This document shows, piece by piece, positions 50,101 to 59,595 of a DNA stretch of 64,000 nt (position 1 is the stretch's first letter; every line of letters begins with the position of its first letter). Both the position numbers and the translations under genes were made by a program. The notes under the pieces are model-generated. The model was not told the origin of the DNA, did not search any database, and saw nothing but the letters and a program-made list of their open reading frames with translations. The DNA comes from Thermoproteota archaeon (GTDB lineage Archaea > Thermoproteota > Thermoprotei_A > Sulfolobales > Ignisphaeraceae), in contig JAUQPB010000001.1 of the NCBI GenBank assembly GCA_030550585.1, positions 496,001 to 560,000 of the forward strand, given 5' to 3'.

Positions 50101-50539
50101 TGTTATAAAGATTGTTGAGAGATATGCTGTTGAGAAAGGCTCTATCAAACCTGATCGAATGCTTTTTGTTGTAAAGCCCGAAAGCGTGAGAAAGCTGTTT
50201 GAGGAGCTTGTTGATAAGGTTGGCTATGAACGGTTTTATCTGTCAACTGTTGTTGGGTCTGATATGAAAGAAGAGAATAGGTTTAGACTGGATTACTATG
50301 TTGTTATATTGCCAGAGGAGAGAACGATTGTCATAAGAACGTATATACCAAGAGATCAGCCGGTTATTGATAGCATCGTAGATGTTGTTCCAGCAGCTTT
50401 ATCAGCTGAGAATGAAACATATGACCTGCTTGGAATTGTATTCAAGGGTAATCCAGCTCTTAGAAGAGGATTTTTTGTATCTAGCGATGTTGTGGATAAG
50501 GGGGTGTATCCACTTAGAAAAGATGCTGCAGGTGTCTAG
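50084..50539 (+). CDS. MbhK/NuoC-like subunit
   Basis: NuoC-like C-terminus AENETYDLLGIVFKGNPALRR...YPLRKD; likely GTG start at 50084. Confidence 0.85.
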   Translation: MESVNDVIKIVERYAVEKGSIKPDRMLFVVKPESVRKLFEELVDKVGYERFYLSTVVGSDMKEENRFRLDYYVVILPEERTIVIRTYIPRDQPVIDSIVDVVPAALSAENETYDLLGIVFKGNPALRRGFFVSSDVVDKGVYPLRKDAAGV

Positions 50540-50541
50540 AG

Positions 50542-51738
50542 ATGGCAGTTACAAAAATAGTGGAGGTTCCAATATCAGCAGAGGTTCCTATAGGTCCTCA
50601 GCATCCAGCGTTACATGAGCCACTGTTGCTAAGGGTCTATGCCGATGGCGAAGAGGTTGTCAGGGTAGAGATAAACACTGGGTATAACCACAGAGGTATT
50701 GAGAAGCTCTGTGAGAAGAACACTTTCTACAAAGATATATTTATTGTTGGTAGAGTGTGTGGAATATGCAATGCGGTTCACGCTAACTGCTATGTTAGAG
50801 CAGTCGAACAAATACTTGGAATAGAGCCGAACAACAGAGCTAAATATCTTCGTGTTCTTTCCATGGAGCTAGAGAGAATACATAGCCACATGCTGATAAA
50901 CGCTGTAATGGCTGAAAACATAGGCTTTGAAAATCTGTTCATGCAGATAATGTTAGATAGGGAAATGGTTATGAAGGCAAAGGAAATACTGACTGGCTCT
51001 AGGGTGATGGCAGATTTCATGATGGTTGGTGGGGTTCGCCGTGATATAGATGATGTGAAGAGGGCTAGGTTAAAGGATATTTTGCTCAAGTTGAGACCAA
51101 AGGTAGAGTACTACAAAAAGGTTTTTGAGGAGGACGAAACGATTTTCAAAAGACTTGCAGGAGTTGGGGTAGTCAAACGTAGAGATGCGCTTGCACACGG
51201 ACTTTTAGGACCTGTTGCGAGGGCCTCGGGAATTAGGATAGATAGCAGGGCTAGCGACAAGTATGATGCCTATGGCGATATACCGTTTAAGGTTATTACA
51301 AGAGACGAGGGGGATACATGGGCTAGAATGATGGTTAGATGGGATGAAACACTCGAATCAATTGAAATGAGCATCTATATTCTGGATAAACTACCCTCCG
51401 ATGGCAATCCAGTGCCTGACGAGAGAAAGTTGCCACGTAGATTCCCTCCAGGAGAGGCCTTCACAAGGGTAGAGGCTCCAAGAGGCGAATTGACATACTA
51501 TGTTATGAGCGATGGAAAGAGTCTTAACCCATACAGAGTTAAGATCAGGACACCAAGTTTCAACAACATCATAAACTCTACATTCATGTATCTAAAGCAC
51601 ACCATAGCAGATGTCCCAGTAATACTCACTTCGCTAGATCCCTGCATATCGTGTATGGAGAGGGCAACAGTAATTGATTTGGAAAAGGGCGTGAAATACA
51701 CAGTTCCATTCAAAGTACTTGCAGGTGGAAAGCCATGA
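50542..51738 (+). CDS. Group-4 [NiFe] hydrogenase large subunit (MbhL/NuoD-like)
   Basis: GPQHPALHEPLLLRV, RVCGICNAVH, DPCISCMERA: both CxxC motifs present. Confidence 0.93.
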   Translation: MAVTKIVEVPISAEVPIGPQHPALHEPLLLRVYADGEEVVRVEINTGYNHRGIEKLCEKNTFYKDIFIVGRVCGICNAVHANCYVRAVEQILGIEPNNRAKYLRVLSMELERIHSHMLINAVMAENIGFENLFMQIMLDREMVMKAKEILTGSRVMADFMMVGGVRRDIDDVKRARLKDILLKLRPKVEYYKKVFEEDETIFKRLAGVGVVKRRDALAHGLLGPVARASGIRIDSRASDKYDAYGDIPFKVITRDEGDTWARMMVRWDETLESIEMSIYILDKLPSDGNPVPDERKLPRRFPPGEAFTRVEAPRGELTYYVMSDGKSLNPYRVKIRTPSFNNIINSTFMYLKHTIADVPVILTSLDPCISCMERATVIDLEKGVKYTVPFKVLAGGKP

Positions 51739-52130
51739 GAAGACCAAGATTATTGGAACTCACTCTGAAGAACCTATTCAGAAAGCCTGCAACCATAGAA
51801 TACCCACGTAAGAAAACGCCTGTTGAATCTGACTATAGGGGGTTACAATATGCGGATCTAACAAAGTGTACAGGGTGCTCTATATGTGCATTGGAGTGTC
51901 CTGCGAATGCAATTGCTATGACCCCTATACCACAAGGTTATGAAGCTCCGAAAACAAATCCGCGTAGACTTTATCCACTTATAAACTATGGAAAATGTGT
52001 TTTTTGTTATAGATGTGTAACAGTATGCCCATTTAACGCTTATATTACTACGCCCAAGTATGATCTTGCAAACGCTGAAAAAACTATTAATTCGAGCCCT
52101 CTTTCGTTAAGCACACTTAGGAAGGGTTAG
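51735..52130 (+). CDS. Two-[4Fe-4S] ferredoxin subunit (MbhN/NuoI-like)
   Basis: CTGCSICALECPANAI and CVFCYRCVTVCPFNAY. Confidence 0.92.
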   Translation: MRRPRLLELTLKNLFRKPATIEYPRKKTPVESDYRGLQYADLTKCTGCSICALECPANAIAMTPIPQGYEAPKTNPRRLYPLINYGKCVFCYRCVTVCPFNAYITTPKYDLANAEKTINSSPLSLSTLRKG

Positions 52131-52135
52131 CGCAG

Positions 52136-52405
52136 ATGATAGCAGAAATAATATTGGCGGTAATAATCATCTACATTATATCCATAATTTTGCTAGTCAT
52201 TAAAGCCATTAAGGGTCCTACTATTGGAGACCAGGTGCTTGCCATAGATGTAATCACATATATTACCGTAGTTCTCTTTGTGCTAACATCGATATATATG
52301 AAGGCGGCTCTTCTGATAGTAATTGCTATACCCCTTGCTCTGTGGATCTACGCTCTCGATATTTATATTGCAAAATATTTGGAGGAGGGTGATCTGGGTG
52401 CTTAG
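52136..52405 (+). CDS. MrpF-like subunit (MbhB)
   Basis: KGPTIGDQVLAIDVITYITVVLFVL; three TM segments. Confidence 0.88.
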   Translation: MIAEIILAVIIIYIISIILLVIKAIKGPTIGDQVLAIDVITYITVVLFVLTSIYMKAALLIVIAIPLALWIYALDIYIAKYLEEGDLGA

Positions 52406-52769
52406 CATAGAAGCTGTTTTAAGGGGTGTTGGCGCAGCTCTTCTATGTCTTGGAGCCTTTGCTGGTTTGGTATCAGCAATAGGATTCTATAGGTTCAAGA
52501 ACTTTTATTTGAGATTGCATGCAGCGACGGTGGGTACGATATGGGGCTGTGTCTTCCCATTGATTGGCGCATCATTAATATCTGTGACTATGGATGAGCT
52601 TGGAGAGGTTAAGTGGTTCGCTGCAGGTGCAAGCATCGTTACAGCAGCTATAGTATTTCTGCTAGCACCAGCAGGTTCACACGCACTTGCCAGGGCTGTT
52701 CATAGGGCCCATGTGGCAAGGGTACAGCCATGTATATCAGATGCTCTTGATCCAAATCTTTGTGGGTGA
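52398..52769 (+). CDS. MrpG-like subunit (MbhC)
   Basis: GAFAGLVSAIGFYRFKNFYLRLHAATVGTIWG; GTG start at 52398 overlapping the upstream stop. Confidence 0.87.
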   Translation: MLSIEAVLRGVGAALLCLGAFAGLVSAIGFYRFKNFYLRLHAATVGTIWGCVFPLIGASLISVTMDELGEVKWFAAGASIVTAAIVFLLAPAGSHALARAVHRAHVARVQPCISDALDPNLCG

Positions 52770-53038
52770 TGTGGAGAATGATTGCTGAAACAATAATATA
52801 TCTGATAATGGCTTGCACAAGCATAGCATCAACAATAGCTGTGTACTTGACTATAAAGGAGAAGGATCTCGTCAAAGCAGTTATATACTCAGCTCTTCAA
52901 AGTGCGCTTTACACAATAATATACTTCCTGCTCCTCACTCCTGACGTGGTTCTGGTATACCTACCTGTAGCTGTTGGTCTAATACCAGGGGTTTTTCTGA
53001 TACTAATCAGCAAAACTGAGAGGTGGGAAAAAGAATGA
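52769..53038 (+). CDS. MbhD-like subunit
   Basis: KDLVKAVIYSALQSALYTIIYFLLLTPDVVLVYLPVAVGLIPGVFLI; small three-TM protein in the Mrp block. Confidence 0.8.
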   Translation: MWRMIAETIIYLIMACTSIASTIAVYLTIKEKDLVKAVIYSALQSALYTIIYFLLLTPDVVLVYLPVAVGLIPGVFLILISKTERWEKE

Positions 53039-53814
53039 GGGCAGTCGAGATAGTTGTACTCATATCCATAATACTTGGCTTCGCACTTCTACTGACATTG
53101 GGTTATCAATATCTTGTGCCAGCAGATGATATAAGGGCTTTAGCCAAGTTCTATTTGCTAACAACATATTTCAATCCAAATTACACATATACAGCAGGCG
53201 CAACAGAAAGCGTTACAGCTATTGTATGGGACTACAGAGGGCTCGATACATTGTTTGAGACAACGGTATTCTACATAGCCTTGGCCGGCTGTCTCATTCT
53301 CGCTCGAGGGCTCTATAAAGAAGAGAAAGAAGCGTCAAAACCTGGTTCTGGTCTGTCTGTCATCGTTAGAAGTGTAACCAAGATTACAGCACCCATGATA
53401 ATAGCAGTAGGTGTTTCAATTGCTTTGCACGGACATCTAACACCAGGCGGAGGATTCCAGGGAGGAGCAACGATGGCCGTTCTACCACTTCTAATAATAG
53501 TGATCTTCTCACTAACACCCCTAATTAAGCGCGGCTTTACACCCTCCAGACTCGCAATAATAAGGGGGCTTGCCTTGACGGGAATAGGGCTAGTCTCCAT
53601 CATACTGGCTGTGATAGGCTTGGTGTTAGGTATCAACGCATATGTGTTTCAGAGTTTGCCAAAGCCTGACGCACCACTTGGTTTCCCATCTGAAGTTGAA
53701 GGAGCTCTGATGGGCGGAATACTATGGTTTTTCAACTTATTTGAATCTATAGCTGTTGTAGCAGCATTTACAATCGCTTTCATCGCAATCCTCCTCATAG
53801 AATCGAAGAGGTGA
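53035..53814 (+). CDS. MbhE-MbhF fusion (MrpA-C-terminal plus MrpB-like)
   Basis: N-terminal TAIVWDYRGLDTLFETTVFY (MbhE-like) followed by SIALHGHLTPGGGFQGGATMAVLPLL (MrpB-like) in one ORF. Confidence 0.87.
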   Translation: MRAVEIVVLISIILGFALLLTLGYQYLVPADDIRALAKFYLLTTYFNPNYTYTAGATESVTAIVWDYRGLDTLFETTVFYIALAGCLILARGLYKEEKEASKPGSGLSVIVRSVTKITAPMIIAVGVSIALHGHLTPGGGFQGGATMAVLPLLIIVIFSLTPLIKRGFTPSRLAIIRGLALTGIGLVSIILAVIGLVLGINAYVFQSLPKPDAPLGFPSEVEGALMGGILWFFNLFESIAVVAAFTIAFIAILLIESKR

Positions 53815-54224
53815 TGCAAGTGGACATCTCAATAATAAACACCTATCTATTGATGGTAACACTTGTAGCAATGATAGCAAACTTTGTATTGTCTCTTTAT
53901 GGCGTTTTCTTCAAGCCTCATTACATTAAGAAGATCATCGCACTATCTATGCTCTCAGATACTGCAAATACCATTACACTATACATAGGCTATAGAAGAT
54001 GGGTAGATGGGGTTCCTCCAACAATACCTGTAATTACAAATAGAAGCATAGAGGGGATATATGATGTTGTCAGAAGATCTGTTGACCCATTACCTCCAGC
54101 ACTTGTACTAACAGCTGTAGTCATAGGACTTGCAACAACACTGTTTCTGGTATACCTCGGCTATATTTTGTATACTCATTACAAAACATTGGACATGAGG
54201 GAGATAAAACGGCTCAAAGGGTGA
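53811..54224 (+). CDS. MrpC/NuoK-like subunit (MbhG)
   Basis: Three-TM protein; DPLPPALVLTAVVIGLATTLFLVYL typical of NuoK/MrpC C-terminus. Confidence 0.9.
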   Translation: MMQVDISIINTYLLMVTLVAMIANFVLSLYGVFFKPHYIKKIIALSMLSDTANTITLYIGYRRWVDGVPPTIPVITNRSIEGIYDVVRRSVDPLPPALVLTAVVIGLATTLFLVYLGYILYTHYKTLDMREIKRLKG

Positions 54225-54231
54225 AGACCAT

Positions 54232-54735
54232 ATGAAAGCCCTCGGAGCCTTTATTGTGTTTCTCCTTGCATTTGTAACATACATAGTATTCACAGGTAGT
54301 ACATCACCATATGATATCGTTACAGGCTTTGTTGCCGCGCTGATAACGGGTCTAATATTTTCACATATAACTGTTAAAAACCCTGCCAAGGTGTTTAGTC
54401 CTCGTCGCTGGCTCTACGCAATTATCTATGCATTCAAATACATTATTGTGTATGAGACGCTGGCACATGTAGATGTAATAAAAAGGATACTACATCCTAA
54501 GGTGCCTGTGAACCCAGCGGTGGTGAAGGTACCATTCTATGTAAAGACAGGCTATGGCATTACAGCTGTTGCAAATAGCATAACAAATACCCCTGGCACT
54601 GTGGTTCTCGAGGTTGATCAAAATGAGGGTGTTTTCTATGTTCATTGGATAGATGCTAAAGTGCTAGAGCCTGTTGAGGCACGCAAGCAAGTTTCTGAAG
54701 CTTTTGAAGAATATTGTAAAAAGATTTTTGAGTAG
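54232..54735 (+). CDS. MrpE-like subunit (MbhA)
   Basis: VAALITGLIFS...NSITNTPGTVVLEVDQNEGVFYVHWIDAK. Confidence 0.9.
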   Translation: MKALGAFIVFLLAFVTYIVFTGSTSPYDIVTGFVAALITGLIFSHITVKNPAKVFSPRRWLYAIIYAFKYIIVYETLAHVDVIKRILHPKVPVNPAVVKVPFYVKTGYGITAVANSITNTPGTVVLEVDQNEGVFYVHWIDAKVLEPVEARKQVSEAFEEYCKKIFE

Positions 54736-54739
54736 GGTG

Positions 54740-56335
54740 ATGGATATGGCCGATTACCTGTTACATATAGTTGGGATGGCCACACCAATTCTAGTTTTGT
54801 TGTCATTTGCAATACCAGTCATAAGCAAGGCATTCAAAAGTAAACGTGCACCGTTTGTGGCAGCTATGATAGGTGGTATATACGCTGCTGTAGCATCTGT
54901 GCTGGCTCTCTATATGGTTTACAAGGATAACAGTCCCCTGGTTTACATGTATGGAGGTTGGCCTCCACACTTTGGGATAGCCTATGAAATAGACTATTTT
55001 AATGGTCTCATAGGAGTCTTTACAGCTCTAACAATGTTAGCTATAATGCTCTACTCGCTTTGGTATGAGCACCATATAGATGAGCCAACATGGTACTTCG
55101 CGCTTCTCCTAGGGTTAGAGGCGGGCATTCTTGGATGCCTATACACGGGCGATGCATTCAACTTGTTTGTTATGATAGAAGTTCTAAGCATATCGGCATA
55201 TGGGTTGGTGGCATATCATAGAGATAGGCCAGAGGCTGTTGAGGCTGCGGCTAAATACATTTTAATAGGGGCTGTTGCCACAATAATGTATTTTATAGCA
55301 GTAGTTCTACTTTATGCAGGATTTGGCACTGTCAACATGGCTATACTATCTAGAATTGCGATGCGCCCAGAACTACCACAGTCACTAAAATATCTTGCAA
55401 TGTTATCGATTTCACTTGCGTTATGGGTCTTCACATATAAGTCAGCTTTATTCCCTAACCACTTCTGGCTTCCTGATGCCCATCCAGAGGCTCCTACACC
55501 AATCTCCGCTGCTCTTTCTGGTCTTGTTGTTAATGTAGGTGTTTATGCATCTGCAAGGTTTCTATACACGTTGTTTGGAGACGGCAGTGCCGTTTCTGGT
55601 TATAGAGAATTTGTGTTGCTAGCTCTATTTGTGCTTGGCACAGTAAGCGGGGTTCTAGGAGCTTTAATGATGATGATACAAAGAGATGTTAAGAGGCTGT
55701 TAGCATATAGCACAATATGCCATATAGGCATAATCTATGTAGGTCTTGCAGCAGGATTCGCAATTGGAAGTGCAGAAGCTGTTAAACTTGCTCTCATGGG
55801 AACATCAATTCATATTGTAGCACATGGCATCTCCAAGGCTGTTCTCTTTATGGCTAGCGGCATCTTCATAGATGCTACAGGTTCTAGAGACCTCGATGCG
55901 ATGAAGGGTGTCGGCAGAAGATATCCACTGGCGTCTCTATCGCTGATACTTGGGTTCCTAAATCTTGCTGGGCTAATACCGTTTATGGGCTTCTACTCAA
56001 AGCTTCTAATTGCTTTGAGCTATCTGAAGATAGGGTTTGTTCTAGGTACAATCCTAATTATAGTTATATCTGCTCTCTCCATACCAGGATACATGAAGGC
56101 TATTTCAGCTATAGTCTTTGGTGTTGGAGAAGCAAAGGAGGGTAGGGTTGCTGGGCGTTGGGTAGAGGTAATGCTTCTCATAATGTCTTTGTCGACACTA
56201 TTTATAGGCATATTCTTTCAACAAGCTGCATATATTTTTGACTATTCCTCCAATTCCTTGGTTTCAGGAGTTCAAAATTATGTAGATGCTGTTATTAAGA
56301 AAATACCTCCAGAACTGAGGGGGTGGATACCATGA
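54740..56335 (+). CDS. MrpD/NuoN-like antiporter subunit (MbhH)
   Basis: FNLFVMIEVLSISAYGLVAY; SALFPNHFWLPDAHPEAPTPISAALSGLVV; MMIQRDVKRLLAYSTICHIGII. Confidence 0.95.
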   Translation: MDMADYLLHIVGMATPILVLLSFAIPVISKAFKSKRAPFVAAMIGGIYAAVASVLALYMVYKDNSPLVYMYGGWPPHFGIAYEIDYFNGLIGVFTALTMLAIMLYSLWYEHHIDEPTWYFALLLGLEAGILGCLYTGDAFNLFVMIEVLSISAYGLVAYHRDRPEAVEAAAKYILIGAVATIMYFIAVVLLYAGFGTVNMAILSRIAMRPELPQSLKYLAMLSISLALWVFTYKSALFPNHFWLPDAHPEAPTPISAALSGLVVNVGVYASARFLYTLFGDGSAVSGYREFVLLALFVLGTVSGVLGALMMMIQRDVKRLLAYSTICHIGIIYVGLAAGFAIGSAEAVKLALMGTSIHIVAHGISKAVLFMASGIFIDATGSRDLDAMKGVGRRYPLASLSLILGFLNLAGLIPFMGFYSKLLIALSYLKIGFVLGTILIIVISALSIPGYMKAISAIVFGVGEAKEGRVAGRWVEVMLLIMSLSTLFIGIFFQQAAYIFDYSSNSLVSGVQNYVDAVIKKIPPELRGWIP

Positions 56336-56691
56336 GAATAGCTAAGATAGTGGATCCTTTCACAGCTATATACCTAATAACAGTTTTCACTATAGCAATT
56401 CTAGCAGTAACCATAGCAGTATATTACACATTGAAGTCTAAGCGCGTTCGCATAACATCTGTTTATCTAGGTGGGGAACCCGAAAATGTTGTATCGATGA
56501 TAACGCCAAGTGTTGGAGCATTGTACTGGGGTTTTATGAAAAGATTTGCAAAGCATTTATATGAAGCTCTTGTCGAGAAAATACATACTGGCAGTCTACA
56601 TGATTGGCAGAAATTCATATCATCTTGGCTCGCCATACTAATTATAATCTCCATAATATCCTTTGTGCTATTCACTTTATTTGCAAGGTGA
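56332..56691 (+). CDS. MbhI-like subunit (NuoL C-terminal-helix-like)
   Basis: Two terminal TM segments around a YWGFMKRFAKHLYEALVEKIHTGSLHDWQKFISSW linker; position between MbhH and MbhM. Confidence 0.78.
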   Translation: MRIAKIVDPFTAIYLITVFTIAILAVTIAVYYTLKSKRVRITSVYLGGEPENVVSMITPSVGALYWGFMKRFAKHLYEALVEKIHTGSLHDWQKFISSWLAILIIISIISFVLFTLFAR

Positions 56692-56696
56692 CAAAA

Positions 56697-57677
56697 ATGA
56701 ATGAGATAATACTCATCTTAATAAGCATTTTAATATTCCCAGGACTACTATTCCTAGTTGTACTATCTTTCCTGACGCAGTATGCTGTGAGAAAGCTAAG
56801 TGCTAGGTATCAGAGAAGGATGGGGCCAAGCTATGTTGGCCCCCTAGGGATTTTACAGCCATTCTATGACTTCTGGAAGCTACTCAGATCCAAGGAGATT
56901 GTTAAGAATAAATATAGCTTGGTAAGTGCAGCAGAGATTTCTCTGCTTATCGGAATATCCTCTATTGTCGCATCTGTAGTTCTTCTACCACTTAGCCTAT
57001 ACAACATTGTCTCTGATTTCGATATACTGATATTCTTCTACATGGCCAGCGTCGTGCCATTGTTCATGATGGTTATAGCATCTCTCTCAATGCCAGGTCC
57101 ATACACCAGCATGGGGGTTTCAAGACTCTTATCCCTAGCAACGCTATCGGAGCCAACATACTTTGCAAGTCTAATCATTCCAGTATATCTGGCAACAAGG
57201 CAAAGCGGAGTTTTCATGAGTATAAGCTCAGCATATAGAAATGTACTGAGTATATGGCTTGATCCTAGAGGAGCAGTTATAATGGTACTATGTTTAATAG
57301 CATATATTGTAGCTGTGCAGGCCAAGTCAATGTACCAGCCATTCAACATACCCGAGGCAGAGCAAGAGATTATAGCAGGCTACGAAACAGAGTTTTCAGG
57401 CCCTCTTCTAGCACTAATGAATCTATTCCATGATATGGATCTAGCGGTGTCTCTAATCATTGGAGTTTATCTATTGTTTGGAGGCCCACTTCCATATAGC
57501 CACACATCACCTCAAGGTATATTAATGATAATAATTAAGTATTTAATACTATTAGTGGTGGTAACATTGATAAAGAATATTATGGGGCGATACAGAATAG
57601 AACAAGGATTAGCACAGATTCTAAAATATGGACTGGTACCATCGATAATGGCATCAATACTAACATTTCTATTCTAA
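56697..57677 (+). CDS. NuoH-like membrane anchor (MbhM)
   Basis: RKLSARYQRRMGPSYVGPLGILQPFYDFWKLLRSKE; QPFNIPEAEQEIIAGYETEFSGPLLALM. Confidence 0.95.
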   Translation: MNEIILILISILIFPGLLFLVVLSFLTQYAVRKLSARYQRRMGPSYVGPLGILQPFYDFWKLLRSKEIVKNKYSLVSAAEISLLIGISSIVASVVLLPLSLYNIVSDFDILIFFYMASVVPLFMMVIASLSMPGPYTSMGVSRLLSLATLSEPTYFASLIIPVYLATRQSGVFMSISSAYRNVLSIWLDPRGAVIMVLCLIAYIVAVQAKSMYQPFNIPEAEQEIIAGYETEFSGPLLALMNLFHDMDLAVSLIIGVYLLFGGPLPYSHTSPQGILMIIIKYLILLVVVTLIKNIMGRYRIEQGLAQILKYGLVPSIMASILTFLF

Positions 57678-57854
57678 TCAATTTCTAGATGTAGCTTTTG
57701 TTATAGTATTTAGTATCTGCAAGAGATTAAATGTGATTAATTAGAATAGGAGAATTGACATAGTTAAAACATAAGTAGAGGCAAATTAAAGATTCGAACA
57801 AAAATAAAAAATGGTTTAAAAAGTTTTGTTTTTACATGGGTGTGTTTGTTTTGT

Positions 57855-58040
57855 TTAGCTGCATTCTGGGTAGTCGTCTGGTACCTTAGCTCTGAAGTAC
57901 TTTCCTGATGCCGGGTCTTGGAACAGCCCTATCTTAACTCCTTTCCTACCCTTTGGAGATAGGCTCCAAACCTTCTTTGGAACCAGCTCCTTCTCCCCAC
58001 CATCAGGCAGCTTAACCTTAACAGGCTTTGTACAGGCCAT
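57855..58040 (-). CDS. creN7: Chromatin protein Cren7
   Basis: [57 protein letters not shown]. Confidence 0.98.
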   Translation of the reverse strand: MACTKPVKVKLPDGGEKELVPKKVWSLSPKGRKGVKIGLFQDPASGKYFRAKVPDDYPECS

Positions 58041-58383
58041 TCAAACCACCGAAAAAAGATAAAGAGAAAAACAAGCTTAAAAACATGGCGTAAAGGCATA
58101 AGCTAAAAAGTTGTGGCTGAAGACCACGTATTAGTGTTTTATGGAATCTAGTCAAATGATATAAAACATTAAATTAAGGCCGATAAACACATTCTATAGT
58201 AATAAAAAATTTTAGCCAGGACTTGAATCAAATCAATGTGTGGCATACTGATGATAGAGGGATCACTATTAGTATGAACGTAATAATGGCTAGCAACATC
58301 GTGTCAAGTTTCTGTTGACTTATTTTCCATATTTGTCCCTGTAACTCAAGATCATTTTTATTTTGAAATAAAGTAAAATTCAT

Positions 58384-58908
58384 ATGCTATATATAGGTGA
58401 TAATATGGATGTAAAGGTAAAGAAGGCTATAACATTTTCAATTATAACTATTGTTGTTCTAGCAACGGTGTTTGCACTATTGATGCTAAACACTATTGCT
58501 GTTCAAAATCAGCAGAGTAGCTTTGGACTATGTGCAATGAAGGTGGACAATAAAGTATATTTACTATATTTAGCAGACAGCCCAGCTCTATGGGCAGAAG
58601 GATACAAAAACAAAGATAGTATAGACTTTATGAAGGTTGGAGCGATCGGAATAATTTTCATGAATAAGAATGGGTGGTATGAAGATATATTGATAACCAT
58701 GGAAGACGTCAAAGTGAATTTCTCGATTTACTTGATTGTAGAAATTGGGAACAAGCTATATATCGTAAAGCCAACTGTTAGCAGAGTATCAGAATACATC
58801 TTCAAAATAAGCAACCCATATCCAATGCTAGGAGCAAAGACAGTAGCATTTGTTGAAATGGATCCAATTACTGGTGTAAAGGAGGTGGAGCTAACATGCA
58901 CAAGATAA
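58384..58908 (+). CDS. Membrane-anchored extracytoplasmic protein, DUF192-like (tentative)
   Basis: N-terminal TM, then a domain with WAEGYKNKDSIDFMKVGAIGIIFMNKNGWYEDILITMEDVKVNFSI pattern. Confidence 0.5.
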   Translation: MLYIGDNMDVKVKKAITFSIITIVVLATVFALLMLNTIAVQNQQSSFGLCAMKVDNKVYLLYLADSPALWAEGYKNKDSIDFMKVGAIGIIFMNKNGWYEDILITMEDVKVNFSIYLIVEIGNKLYIVKPTVSRVSEYIFKISNPYPMLGAKTVAFVEMDPITGVKEVELTCTR

Positions 58909-59032
58909 AACATTATTCAACTAGGATAAGGCTTAAAGAAATTATGCACGTCTCTAAACAAAGTCCAGTAGTATTGGTCGACCAAGTAACATATTCCTGG
59001 TTTTGTTAAAACAGAAACAGAACTGGGGTTAG

Positions 59033-59106
59033 TGGGCCCGCGGGGATTTGAACCCCGGACCTCCGCCTTGTAAGGGCGGCGTCCTACCAGACTAGACGAC
59101 GGGCCC
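59033..59106 (-). tRNA. tRNA-Val(TAC)
   Basis: Reverse complement acceptor GGGCCCG/CGGGCCC, anticodon arm CCGCC-CTTACAA-GGCGG, T-arm CGGGG-TTCAAAT-CCCCG; CCA not encoded. Confidence 0.94.
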
Positions 59107-59196
59107 CTTTTACCTGCACCTCTTTTTATAGTTACTAATTTGAGGTTGGGTTATTAGCTTTTTAGTTAATTTGCTTGAAAAGACAAATTAATAATC

Positions 59197-59529
59197 CTAG
59201 TATTCTCTCCATGTGTGTCCGCATTTTGCGCATTTATAGAATGTTGTTGGAGGCTCATCTGCAGCTCTTGTCTGCATTTGCCATGCATATACCTCTTCGC
59301 TTCCGCACTTTGGACACCTCACATGACCTTTCACCAATGTTGCTGTTGGCGGTGCTGAAACTGTTGACGAATCAACTACCGTTAGCCTTTCTTTTTCGTT
59401 ATGTGATATCGATTTTGTCATAACCACTTTATTACCGAGGTTTCTGGTCTCATAACCGCATTTTGGGCATCTGTAAACTTTTTTCGTTTTATCGAATATA
59501 AGTAATGTTCCGCATTTTGGGCAAAACAT
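59197..59529 (-). CDS. tfs: Transcription factor S (TFIIS/RpoM-like)
   Basis: MFCPKCGTLLI...CPKCGYE; C-terminal CPKCGSEEVYAWQMQTRAADEPPTTFYKCAKCGHTWREY. Confidence 0.96.
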   Translation of the reverse strand: MFCPKCGTLLIFDKTKKVYRCPKCGYETRNLGNKVVMTKSISHNEKERLTVVDSSTVSAPPTATLVKGHVRCPKCGSEEVYAWQMQTRAADEPPTTFYKCAKCGHTWREY

Positions 59530-59595
59530 TTTGATTTCACTACTACTTTATTTGAAGATTATATTCACTTTGTTTTTCAGCTAAAAAGCTTAAGT

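Noticed and set aside
52765-52815. GTGATGT...CTGA pattern at the mbhC/mbhD junction
   Set aside because: Lies in coding overlap, with no acceptable C' and D boxes; likely chance.
58250-58300. CTGATGA-like box C in the Cren7 / DUF192-like gap
   Set aside because: No D' or D box follows at proper spacing.
3735-59106. tRNA introns in the five tRNAs
   Set aside because: All five fold as continuous cloverleaves of normal length (74-78 nt, and 89 nt for Ser), so no intron is needed.
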